Source: a bacterium HR41
GTDB lineage: Bacteria; Actinomycetota; Thermoleophilia; Solirubrobacterales; Thermoleophilaceae
Assembly: GCA_002898855.1 (NCBI GenBank)
Contig: BEIR01000047.1
Coordinates: 1-7,848 of the forward strand
Direction: 5' to 3'
Length of the DNA stretch: 7,848 nt
In this document: piece after piece, positions 1 through 5,997 of the stretch
Layout of the letters: the number at the start of each line of letters is the position of its first letter
Position numbering within the stretch: the first letter of the stretch is position 1
Position numbers and translations under genes: made by a program
The notes under the pieces: model-generated
Databases searched by the model: none
What the model was told of the DNA's origin: nothing
Seen by the model: the letters and a program-made list of their open reading frames with translations, nothing else

Positions 1-1
1 C

Positions 2-1126
2 CTGCTGCGCGTCTTCGACGGGACGCTCGAGTCCGAGAGCCAGCTCCTCAACTCGCGCACAGGGCGCCGCGAGCGGGTGGGGCAGCTCCTCGAGCTGCTC
101 GGTAAGAACGCCCAGCCCACCGACCGTGTCGGTCCCGGCGACATCGCGGCGGTCGCAAAGCTCAAAGAGACGCACGTCGGCGACGTGCTCACCGCCCGCA
201 GCGAGCCCGTCACGATCGCGATGCCACCGCTGCCCCGCCCGGTCATGGCGTTCGCTGTCGAGCCGCACTCGCGTGCCGACGAGGACAAGGTCACGGGCGC
301 GTTGGCACGCCTCTGCGAGGAGGATCCCACGCTCGACGTCCACCGCGACGAGCAGACCGGCGAGCTGATCGTGGCGGGGCTTACGCCGATGCATGTCGAG
401 GTGCTGGTCGGCCGCCTCAAGGAGCGCTTCGGTGTCGAGGTCGATCTGAAACCTCCGCGTGTCCCCTATCGCGAGACGATCACGCGCAGCGCACGCGCCC
501 ACGCCCGCCACAAGAAGCAGACCGGTGGCCGCGGTCAGTTCGCCGACTGCCACATCGTGATCGAGCCGCTCGGCGCCGACGGCGGTTTCGAGTTCGTCGA
601 CGAGATCCGCGGCGGTGTGATCCCGTCGCAGTTCATCCCGGCAGTCGAGAAGGGAGTACGCGAGGCGATGCGCGCCGGCGTGGTCGCCGGCTATCCGGTG
701 CAGGGCGTGCGCGTGCGCGTCGTCGACGGCAAGCACCATCCTGTCGACTCGTCGGAGATCGCTTTCAAGATCGCCGGTTCGATGGCGTTCAAGCAGGCGA
801 TGGCCGAGGCGGGTCCAGTGCTGCTCGAGCCGATCATGGCGGTTTCGATCACGGTGCCCGAAGAGTGCGTCGGCGACGTGATCGGCGACCTCAACGCGCG
901 CCGCGGACGACCGCTGGGGATGGAGCCGCGCGCGGGCACGACCGAAATTCGCGCCGAGGTGCCGATGGCGGAGATGCTCAACTACGGCGCCGACCTGCGC
1001 TCGCTCACCGGCGGGCGGGGCGACTATGCGATGGACCTCGCTCGCTACGAGCAGGTCCCCGCCCAGATCGCGCGTCGCATCACAGAGGCCCAGGAGACGC
1101 AGGCGGTGCCTGCTCACGCCCGTTAG
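2..1126 (+). CDS. Elongation factor G-like protein (EF-G2 type), 5'-truncated by the window edge
   Basis: The frame is open from base 2, so the first 374 visible residues continue a gene that starts outside the window; the GTG at 77 is internal. EF-G is a ribosomal GTPase that drives translocation; the G domain is not visible. What is seen: the end of domain II (about residues 1-62, with the GDIAAVAKL segment), domain III (about 70-150, GLTPMHVEV where classical EF-G has GMGELHLE), domain IV (about 165-270, opening with KKQTGGRGQF) and domain V (about 275-360, EPIMAVSITVPEE and SLTGGRGDY). His246, in HPVDSSE, aligns with the domain IV tip histidine (H583 in E. coli) needed for translocation. 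The KKQTGGRGQF form and the absence of a following tuf gene suggest the paralogue EF-G2 rather than the main FusA. It ends 69 nt before the next gene. Family is secure; the paralogue assignment is moderate. Confidence 0.93.
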   Translation: MLRVFDGTLESESQLLNSRTGRRERVGQLLELLGKNAQPTDRVGPGDIAAVAKLKETHVGDVLTARSEPVTIAMPPLPRPVMAFAVEPHSRADEDKVTGALARLCEEDPTLDVHRDEQTGELIVAGLTPMHVEVLVGRLKERFGVEVDLKPPRVPYRETITRSARAHARHKKQTGGRGQFADCHIVIEPLGADGGFEFVDEIRGGVIPSQFIPAVEKGVREAMRAGVVAGYPVQGVRVRVVDGKHHPVDSSEIAFKIAGSMAFKQAMAEAGPVLLEPIMAVSITVPEECVGDVIGDLNARRGRPLGMEPRAGTTEIRAEVPMAEMLNYGADLRSLTGGRGDYAMDLARYEQVPAQIARRITEAQETQAVPAHAR

Positions 1127-1180
1127 CGCGGCTGTGCCGCTGCACGCCGAGCGTGGGGCGGGGTCGCGCCACGGCGCCCG

Positions 1181-1186
1181 TATCAT
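1181..1186 (+). promoter_or_regulatory. Predicted -10 box (TATCAT) of a leaderless promoter
   Basis: TATCAT ends 9 nt before the ATG at 1196. Transcription would begin at or within about 3 nt of the start codon, and no Shine-Dalgarno sequence lies between. I see no convincing -35 element. The same TANNNT arrangement recurs upstream of other genes in this window, which is the main support. Confidence 0.5.
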
Positions 1187-1195
1187 CAGCACGCG

Positions 1196-2026
1196 ATGGA
1201 ACGCGAACTGCGACCCGCCGACGACTACGCCCGTTGTGCGCTGTGCGGGCGCACGATCCTGAAGGGCGAGCGGGTCGAGCGCTACCTGCGCGAGCCGGTG
1301 CAAGGAGCAGTGGTCGAGACGGTCTGCGAGCTCTGTCACGCGCGTGCGCGCGCCTACGGCTGGGTTCGCGCGGACGAAATCGGCGATCTGCCGTTGCCAC
1401 CGGCAGGAAGGGCGCGCGGCCGCCGCACCTGGTTGCGCCGGCTTTTCGCTCGCCGTGGCGGCGGCTCGAGCGAAGAGGGGGCGCACGAGCTCGGCGCGGG
1501 CATGCCGGCGCCGGACGCGGCAGCCTCTGTGCCCGCTGCGAGCGGCGCCACGAACGGCAGCGGCGGCACGAACGCCAGGGGCAGCGCGGCGTCGCACCCC
1601 ACGACCGGTAGTTCCGTGAGTGTCGGGCACAGCGGTGTGACCGCCAGTGACGGGCCGCGTCAGCGCGCTCTGCACGGCGAGGGCGAGCACCGCCACGTCC
1701 GGGCCGTTCCGGCGGCCGAACCAGCGCGGATCGAGCGCGCTCTCGAGCTGTTCGCGGTGAGCGAACACTGCCGCACGATGGCGGGCATCGCGCGGGCGCT
1801 CGGCGAGGCGCAGGTGGCTGCGGTCGCGAGCGCGAGCTCGCCGGCGCTGGTCGATGTGGTGGTCGCGTGGGAACTTTCGTGGTATCGCTTTCGCATCGAC
1901 CTCGGTAGCGAGCGGGATCCCGTAGCGCTCGTTGAACGAGGCGACGAGATCAGCGAACTGCCCACCGAGCTGCGGGCGTGGAACGCCTCGCTCGACGCTG
2001 CGGGGAACGTCTTCGCCGCTGCCTAG
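1196..2026 (+). CDS. Protein of unknown function: zinc-ribbon-like N-terminus, disordered linker, conserved C-terminal domain
   Basis: I cannot assign a function. The 276-aa protein has three parts. Residues 1-60 carry two CxxC pairs (C14/C17 and C44/C47, 26 residues between the inner cysteines), fitting one tetrahedral zinc site. Residues about 65-180 are basic, then rich in Ala, Gly, Ser and Thr, and look disordered. Residues about 183-276 form a compact domain beginning RIERALELFAVSEHCRTM, followed by AGIARALG and a Trp/Tyr-rich probable beta segment VVAWELSWYRFRIDL. There is no signal peptide or membrane segment, so it is probably cytoplasmic. AGIARALG superficially resembles the start of a helix-turn-helix, but no second recognition helix is evident. 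The ATG at 1196 follows a -10 box directly. The gene leads a likely three-gene unit with the 69-aa protein and the RNase H. Nucleic-acid binding is a guess from the zinc site and neighbours only. Confidence 0.8.
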   Translation: MERELRPADDYARCALCGRTILKGERVERYLREPVQGAVVETVCELCHARARAYGWVRADEIGDLPLPPAGRARGRRTWLRRLFARRGGGSSEEGAHELGAGMPAPDAAASVPAASGATNGSGGTNARGSAASHPTTGSSVSVGHSGVTASDGPRQRALHGEGEHRHVRAVPAAEPARIERALELFAVSEHCRTMAGIARALGEAQVAAVASASSPALVDVVVAWELSWYRFRIDLGSERDPVALVERGDEISELPTELRAWNASLDAAGNVFAAA

Positions 2027-2102
2027 GTCGAGCGGATCGCGAGGCGACCGCATTCCGTCCCCAGTCGAGAACCCAGCCAGCGATCAGGAGCGCAAGCGAA
2101 CG

Positions 2103-2312
2103 ATGCCGATCTACTGCGTCGTGCCTCGTCAACTCGCCGACCAGCTGTACGACAGGCTGGTCGAGTACTACCGCGACGACCCCAACGTCGAGGTGATCGT
2201 CGATCGCCGCCGTGGCGGCGAGCCGGGCCCTAAGCCGTCCGACCGGGGTCGGCGGCGGCGGCGCGTACCGGGCACGTTCCCGCCGATCGACGTTCCCGGC
2301 GCCCGCTCGTGA
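2103..2312 (+). CDS. Small basic protein of unknown function (69 aa)
   Basis: The frame is open far upstream, but the ATG at 2103 is chosen because AGGAG lies at 2086-2090, because an upstream start would overlap the preceding gene, and because the protein begins with a convincing folded segment. That segment, MPIYCVVPRQLADQLYDRL followed by VEYYRDDPNVEVIVDRRRGG, predicts a strand, a helix and a second strand (residues 1-38). The rest is a very basic, Pro/Arg-rich tail with a run of five arginines near residues 50-54. The DPNVEVIVDRR segment resembles short conserved proteins I associate with actinobacteria, but I cannot name a family. It starts 76 nt after the zinc-ribbon gene, and its stop overlaps the GTG start of the RNase H gene, so translation of the two is likely coupled. 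A nucleic-acid or ribosome-associated role would suit the charge, but this is speculation. Confidence 0.72.
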   Translation: MPIYCVVPRQLADQLYDRLVEYYRDDPNVEVIVDRRRGGEPGPKPSDRGRRRRRVPGTFPPIDVPGARS

Positions 2313-2794
2313 CGGCGGGCGCGGAGGCGCGCGGTCGCACGGCCGCCGCTGCGCAGCACCCGTCGGCCGGGTCGCCGGCGCTAGTCGTCAAGTTCGACGG
2401 CGGCGCCCGCGGCAACCCGGGGCCAGCGGCGGCCGCCGCTGTCGCCTTCACGCCTAACGGGCAACGGGTCGCCGAGCGGGCGGCGACGCTCGGCCACGCG
2501 ACCAACAACGTCGCCGAGTACCGCGGTCTGCTGCTCGGGCTCGACCTCGCCCGCGAGCTGGGCGCGCGCGAGGTCGAGTTGGTGTGCGACTCGGAGCTCG
2601 TCGCCAAGCAGCTGCGCGGCGAGTACCGGGTCAAGAACCCCAGGCTGCGCCCGCTGTGGGAGGAGGCCCACCGGTGCCTGCGTGCGTTCGATCGCTGGAC
2701 GGTCCGCTCCGTTCCTCGCGCCGAGAACAGCGAACCCGACGCACTCCTCAACCGCGCGCTCGACGCTTCCCGGGAAGGTTCTTCGCACAGCTAG
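2309..2794 (+). CDS. Ribonuclease HI family protein
   Basis: RNase HI cleaves the RNA strand of RNA-DNA hybrids with two metal ions, removing primers and R-loops in the cytoplasm. The 161-aa protein covers the whole fold with all four catalytic acids in place: Asp30 in FDGGARGNPGPA, Glu70 in TNNVAEYRG, Asp94 in CDSELVAKQL and Asp144 in ENSEPDALLNRALD. The pattern matches the actinobacterial type related to the RNase H domain of mycobacterial Rv2228c, not E. coli RnhA. Residues 1-22 are a low-complexity Ala/Gly/Arg extension that may be partly artefactual, but the GTG at 2309 gives a 4-nt GTGA overlap with the upstream stop, the usual arrangement for coupled translation, and no later start fits better. 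No N-terminal hybrid-binding domain and no C-terminal phosphatase domain are present. Family and activity are well supported; which rnh symbol applies is unclear. Confidence 0.92.
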   Translation: MTAGAEARGRTAAAAQHPSAGSPALVVKFDGGARGNPGPAAAAAVAFTPNGQRVAERAATLGHATNNVAEYRGLLLGLDLARELGAREVELVCDSELVAKQLRGEYRVKNPRLRPLWEEAHRCLRAFDRWTVRSVPRAENSEPDALLNRALDASREGSSHS

Positions 2795-2846
2795 TGCCCG
2801 ATCTCGCCAAGGGTCGCGCGCGACCTCGCCCGCGACATCCGACTGA

Positions 2847-2852
2847 TAGCGT
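2847..2852 (+). promoter_or_regulatory. Predicted -10 box (TAGCGT) of a leaderless promoter
   Basis: TAGCGT ends 8 nt before the lipoprotein ATG at 2861, and no ribosome binding site lies between. The predicted mRNA would start at or next to the A of the ATG. No clear -35 element is visible. This box separates the lipoprotein gene from the RNase H unit that ends at 2794. Confidence 0.5.
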
Positions 2853-2860
2853 TCGCTGCG

Positions 2861-3403
2861 ATGCGTTTTTCGAGCTTTACTGCCCGCACCGTCGTCGTCC
2901 CTCTCCTCGCCGTCCTCGCTGTGTTCGCAGCTGCCTGCGGCAAGTCCGAGGAGGAAAAAGCCCGCGAGAACGTGGACGCGTGGTTGCAAGCCGTTGTCGA
3001 CGGCGACGCGAAGCGCTACTGCGAGCTGCTAGCCGAGCGATCGAAGCGACCGTTCGAACGCCAGGGTGGCTGCGAGAAGGTCGCGAAACAGGTCTTCGAC
3101 TCGCCCGCCGGACGTTTCACGAGCGGTGTCGCCAACGTTCTCGCCAAGGCCGAGAAGAAGGATGTGACTGTCGACGGCGACACCGGGCGTGCCCGCATCG
3201 TGTTCGAAAGCGGCGGCCAGACACGTGACGTGACGCTCGAGCTGCGCAAGGAAGACGGCAAGTGGCGTGTGCTGTCGGCGCCAGCGGCGACCACGAACAC
3301 GGGTGGTTCTACCGGCTCCAACAGCGGCTCCTCGTCGACTACCGGTCCCGGTACGGCCGGTACCGCCACGACCGGAACCACAGGTACTGCGACGACACGC
3401 TGA
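2861..3403 (+). CDS. Secreted lipoprotein with NTF2-like domain and Ser/Thr/Gly-rich tail
   Basis: The 180-aa protein opens with an Arg-containing N-region, a hydrophobic segment (VVVPLLAVLAVFAAA) and a lipobox ending at Cys26, so it should be exported, lipidated on Cys26 and cleaved by signal peptidase II. Residues about 31-140 match small NTF2-like proteins: an amphipathic first helix (ENVDAWLQAVVDGD), a CELL segment, then strands ending in LRKEDGKWRVLS. Cys54 and Cys71 are placed to form a disulfide outside the membrane. Residues 144-180 are almost only Thr, Gly, Ser, Ala and Asn, probably a flexible cell-wall spacer and a possible O-glycosylation region. The fold gives no specific ligand or reaction. 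The gene looks monocistronic, starting 66 nt after the RNase H stop with its own -10 box. Export and lipidation are well supported; biological role is unknown. Confidence 0.86.
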   Translation: MRFSSFTARTVVVPLLAVLAVFAAACGKSEEEKARENVDAWLQAVVDGDAKRYCELLAERSKRPFERQGGCEKVAKQVFDSPAGRFTSGVANVLAKAEKKDVTVDGDTGRARIVFESGGQTRDVTLELRKEDGKWRVLSAPAATTNTGGSTGSNSGSSSTTGPGTAGTATTGTTGTATTR

Positions 3404-3547
3404 GGCCGCCTGTGGCCCCCGACCGGCTCGGCCGCTTCGCGGCGCGTTCCCGTCGATCCCCATCGTCGACCAGGAGCTGCGCTGACGCGTGCAGATGGGA
3501 AGGCGCCACCGCTGCGCTTGTCGCCTCGGACGGCTCCAGCTAGGAGT

Positions 3548-3573
3548 GCGGCAGTGCCGAACACTGTGCCCGC
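3548..3573. terminator. Imperfect hairpin in a convergent intergenic region, possible terminator
   Basis: GCGG plus CAGTG (3548-3556) pairs with CACTG plus CCGC (3562-3566 and 3570-3573) around a CCGAA loop, with a 3-nt bulge on the right arm, giving nine base pairs. It lies between the lipoprotein stop and the 3' end of tRNA-Gly, which are transcribed toward each other. There is no U-tract on either strand, so intrinsic termination is only a possibility. Confidence 0.28.
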
Positions 3574-3597
3574 TTCCCTGGCCGTGCGCGGCGGAAG
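3573..3597. terminator. Second imperfect hairpin, 34 nt from the tRNA-Gly 3' end, possible terminator
   Basis: CTTCC (3573-3577) and GCCG (3581-3584) pair with CGGC and GGAAG (3589-3597) around a TGCG loop, with a 3-nt bulge on the left arm, giving nine base pairs. It abuts the hairpin at 3548-3573. On the minus strand it begins 34 nt after tRNA-Gly. No U-tract follows on either strand, as is often the case in high-GC actinobacteria, so the call is weak. Confidence 0.28.
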
Positions 3598-3630
3598 GGA
3601 CGAAGGCGATAGGAACGGATACGAGAGGAG

Positions 3631-3704
3631 AGCGGCTGAGGGGACTCGAACCCCCGACCTTCTGCATGGCAAGCAGACGCTCTAGCCAACTGAGCTACAG
3701 CCGC
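3631..3704 (-). tRNA. tRNA-Gly (anticodon GCC)
   Basis: The reverse complement folds into a complete 74-nt cloverleaf: a perfect 7-bp acceptor stem GCGGCTG/CAGCCGC, a 4-bp D stem GCTC/GAGC, a 5-bp anticodon stem TCTGC/GCAGA around the loop TTGCCAT, and a T arm with TTCGAGT (one G-U pair at its base). Anticodon GCC is at 3668-3670, with U33 present. The discriminator base is U, as usual for bacterial tRNA-Gly. CCA is not encoded and must be added after transcription. It reads glycine GGC and GGU codons. It is transcribed divergently from tRNA-Cys. Confidence 0.97.
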
Positions 3705-3715
3705 GTGTGGCGCCC

Positions 3716-3721
3716 ATTATA
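3716..3721 (-). promoter_or_regulatory. Predicted -10 box (perfect TATAAT) for tRNA-Gly
   Basis: On the minus strand this is a full consensus TATAAT, 11 nt upstream of the first base of the mature tRNA-Gly, which implies a 5' leader of about 5 nt to be removed by RNase P. A weak -35 candidate (TCGGGA, 3740-3745) sits 18 nt further upstream and falls just before the -10 box of the opposing tRNA-Cys promoter. Confidence 0.72.
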
Positions 3722-3748
3722 GCCCCGTAGCCCTGCGTCTCCCGACGC

Positions 3749-3754
3749 TAGATT
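3749..3754 (+). promoter_or_regulatory. Predicted -10 box (TAGATT) for tRNA-Cys
   Basis: TAGATT ends 10 nt before the first base of tRNA-Cys, nearly the same spacing as the tRNA-Gly promoter on the other strand. No recognisable -35 is seen. The two -10 boxes are 27 bp apart and face away from each other, so two polymerases probably cannot occupy the site at once. Confidence 0.5.
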
Positions 3755-3764
3755 TCGGTCTCGC

Positions 3765-3835
3765 GGCGCCGTGGCGGAGTGGCTACGCAAGGGCCTGCAA
3801 AGCCCTGGACCCGGGTTCGATTCCCGGCGGCGCCT
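3765..3835 (+). tRNA. tRNA-Cys (anticodon GCA)
   Basis: A 71-nt cloverleaf with a perfect 7-bp acceptor stem GGCGCCG/CGGCGCC, a short D stem (GCG/CGC), a 5-bp anticodon stem AGGGC/GCCCT around the loop CTGCAAA, a 4-nt variable loop and a perfect T stem CCGGG/CCCGG around TTCGATT. Anticodon GCA is at 3797-3799, and the discriminator is U73, a known cysteine identity base. CCA is not encoded. It reads both cysteine codons, UGC and UGU. Confidence 0.97.
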
Positions 3836-3880
3836 CTCGGTCGCAGCCATGTGACCGCCCGCGGAAGCTGCGCGGTGGCG

Positions 3881-3886
3881 TAGCAT
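3881..3886 (+). promoter_or_regulatory. Predicted -10 box (TAGCAT) for acsA
   Basis: TAGCAT lies 30 nt before the acsA ATG, predicting a start of transcription near 3893 and a short leader that carries a strong purine-rich Shine-Dalgarno region (AGGAGG at 3903-3908, then GGAG at 3911-3914). In contrast with the two promoters at 1181 and 2847, this message would be leadered. No clear -35 is present. An imperfect 7-bp hairpin (3854-3876) overlaps the -35 area and might instead help end tRNA-Cys transcription. Confidence 0.48.
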
Positions 3887-3916
3887 CGCGGCAGCGAGCC
3901 AGAGGAGGGAGGAGCG

Positions 3917-5905
3917 ATGGCGACAAGCCCCCTGCGCGCCGAGGAGCTGGAGCGCGAGCTCGGGCAGCTTCTGAGCCGCGATGTGTTTCCTCCGCCGCAG
4001 GAGTTCCGCGCTCGCGCCCTTGTCCGCGACGACACGCCGTGGCGCGAGGCCGAGCGCGACCCTGTTGGTTGGTGGGAACGGCAGGCGCGCGAGCTGCTCG
4101 AGTGGAGCGAGCCGTGGCAGCGTGCGCTTGACGATTCCAACCCGCCCTTCTACCGCTGGTTCGTTGGTGGCCGGCTGAACGCTTGTTACAACGCGCTCGA
4201 TCGCCACGTGGCGGCTGGTCGCGGCGACCGAGTCGCCTTCCACTGGCGTGGCGAGGAGGGTGAGGAGCGCGCCGTCACCTACGCCGAGCTCTTGCACGAC
4301 GCCGAGCGGCTGGCGACGGTGCTCCGCGAACGCGGCATCGCTCCCGGCGATGTCGTCGGGATCTACCTGCCGATGATCCCCGAGGTGGCCGTGGCGATGC
4401 TCGCCTGCGCACGCATCGGCGCGGTCCACAACGTGGTGTTCGGCGGTTTCTCGGTCGAGGCACTGCGCGACCGCCTGCACTTCTCGAACGCAAAGGCTCT
4501 GATCTGCGCCGATGGTGCGCGTCGCAAGGGGCGCAAGGTCGCGGTCAAGGCAGGGGTCGACCGGATCCTCGACGACCTGCCCGCGCTGCGTACGGTGATC
4601 TGCGTGCGCCACACCGGCGAGGCGGCGCCGATGCGTCCGGACCGTGATCTGTGGTGGCACGAGGCGCTGCGCGCAGCGGGACCCACCCCGGCCGAGCCGT
4701 TCGACGCCGAGCACCCGCTCTTCGTCCTCTACACGTCGGGCTCGACCGCCAAACCCAAGGGAGTGCTGCACACCACCGGCGGCTACCTCACCGGTGTCGC
4801 CTGGACCCAACGGCACGTCTTCGACCTGCGCGACGACGACATCTACTGGTGCACAGCCGACGTCGGCTGGGTCACCGGGCACTCCTACATCGTCTACGGA
4901 CCGCTGCTCGCCGGCGCCACGTCGGTGATGTACGAGGGGGCGCCCGACTACCCCGACAAGGACGTGTGGTGGGAGATCTGCGCCCGTTACGGGGTGACGA
5001 TCTTCTACACCGCGCCCACCGCCATCCGGACGTGCATGAAGTGGGGACCGGAGTACCCGCTTCGCCACGACCTCTCGGCGCTGCGGCTGCTCGGTTCGGT
5101 AGGGGAGCCCATTAACCCCAAGGCGTGGCTGTGGTACTGGCGCGTGATCGGCGGCGGCCGTTGCCCGATCGTCGACACGTGGTGGCAGACCGAGACCGGT
5201 CACATCCTGATCGCGCCGCTGCCGGGGGTGACGCCGCTCAAGCCTGGGTCCGCGACCCGTCCCCTGCCGGGAATCGACGCTGCCGTAGTCGACGACGCCG
5301 GGCGCGAGGTCGAGCCGGGGCAGCAAGGGTATCTCGTGCTGCGCCGACCCTGGCCGGGGATGCTGCGCACGCTGTACAAGGACCCCGAGCGCTTCGTCGA
5401 AACCTACTTCTCGCGCTTCGGGCGCGAAACGTACTTCGTCGGCGACGCCGCGAGGCGCGACGAGGAGGGCTACTTCTGGGTCGTCGGGCGCGTCGACGAT
5501 GTCGTCAACGTCTCCGGCCACCGCCTGTCGACCGCCGAGGTCGAGTCGGCGATCGTCGCCCATCCCAAGGTCGCCGAGGCCGCGGTGATCGGGCAGGCCG
5601 ACGAGCGCACCGGCCAGGCGATATGCGCGTTCGTGACGGTGGAGGCGGGCGTCGAGCCCGACGAGCGTCTCGCCGACGAGATCCGTGCCGGCGTCGCCGA
5701 ACGGATCGGCAAGCTCGCGCGGCCAGCACGGATCATCTGGGCGAACGACCTGCCGAAGACGCGGTCGGGCAAGATCATGCGCCGGCTGTTGCGCGACATC
5801 GCCGAAGGGCGAGCGCTCGGTGACGTGACGACGCTGCGCGACCCGACGGTGGTCGAGCAGCTGGAAGCGAAGGTGCGGGAGCTGCGAGCGGCCGAACGCA
5901 GCTAA
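3917..5905 (+). CDS. acsA: Acetyl-CoA synthetase (acetate-CoA ligase, AMP-forming)
   Basis: This cytoplasmic enzyme activates acetate with ATP to acetyl-AMP, then transfers the acetyl group to CoA. At 662 aa it is full length for the family. An N-terminal segment of the ACAS_N type precedes the AMP-binding domain. Key sites are the phosphate loop YTSGSTAKPKG (272-282), DTWWQTETG with Trp423, the residue that restricts the pocket to acetate, Asp510 in VGDAARRDE (ribose binding), Arg525 and Arg536 in GRVDDVVNVSGHR, and the C-terminal PKTRSGKIMRR with the catalytic Lys619, the lysine acetylated for control in well-studied relatives. The loop has Ala278 where Gly is commonest; other residues look intact, so activity is expected. 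The ATG at 3917 is preceded by AGGAGG 8 nt upstream. The gene is monocistronic between two tRNA genes; no linked acetyltransferase or deacetylase gene is visible. Confidence 0.97.
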   Translation: MATSPLRAEELERELGQLLSRDVFPPPQEFRARALVRDDTPWREAERDPVGWWERQARELLEWSEPWQRALDDSNPPFYRWFVGGRLNACYNALDRHVAAGRGDRVAFHWRGEEGEERAVTYAELLHDAERLATVLRERGIAPGDVVGIYLPMIPEVAVAMLACARIGAVHNVVFGGFSVEALRDRLHFSNAKALICADGARRKGRKVAVKAGVDRILDDLPALRTVICVRHTGEAAPMRPDRDLWWHEALRAAGPTPAEPFDAEHPLFVLYTSGSTAKPKGVLHTTGGYLTGVAWTQRHVFDLRDDDIYWCTADVGWVTGHSYIVYGPLLAGATSVMYEGAPDYPDKDVWWEICARYGVTIFYTAPTAIRTCMKWGPEYPLRHDLSALRLLGSVGEPINPKAWLWYWRVIGGGRCPIVDTWWQTETGHILIAPLPGVTPLKPGSATRPLPGIDAAVVDDAGREVEPGQQGYLVLRRPWPGMLRTLYKDPERFVETYFSRFGRETYFVGDAARRDEEGYFWVVGRVDDVVNVSGHRLSTAEVESAIVAHPKVAEAAVIGQADERTGQAICAFVTVEAGVEPDERLADEIRAGVAERIGKLARPARIIWANDLPKTRSGKIMRRLLRDIAEGRALGDVTTLRDPTVVEQLEAKVRELRAAERS

Positions 5906-5979
5906 GGGCACCATCGCCGCCCCCGGCGCTCGCACACGTGCTGTCCACGCTGTGCCTGCTCGGACGCTACGACCATTGC

Positions 5980-5985
5980 TATTCT
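5980..5985 (+). promoter_or_regulatory. Predicted -10 box (TATTCT) for tRNA-Val
   Basis: TATTCT ends 12 nt before the first base of mature tRNA-Val, matching the 10-11 nt spacing at the other two tRNA genes here. A poor -35 candidate (TGCTCG, 5957-5962) lies 17 nt upstream. The acsA stop is 74 nt before the box, so tRNA-Val seems independently transcribed. Confidence 0.52.
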
Positions 5986-5997
5986 CGCGCGTCGCAG

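Noticed and set aside
1932..2312. 126-codon version of the small protein starting inside the preceding gene
   Set aside because: The extra N-terminal part overlaps the 276-aa gene by 95 nt and is low-complexity; the ATG at 2103 has AGGAG upstream and starts a plausible fold.
3404..3630. Possible small gene between the lipoprotein and tRNA-Gly
   Set aside because: The open frames here have no ribosome binding site, run into the tRNA or end quickly, and encode no plausible protein.
3631..3835. tRNA genes as integration sites for a mobile element
   Set aside because: No integrase gene and no repeated tRNA 3' end were seen in the window.
3850..3865. TGTGA half-site upstream of acsA as a CRP/cAMP-receptor site
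   Set aside because: The second half (TCACA after 6 nt) is absent; only five bases match.
5915..5928. CGCCG/CGGCG hairpin after acsA as a terminator
   Set aside because: Only five base pairs around a CCCC loop and no U-tract; such stems are frequent by chance at this GC content.
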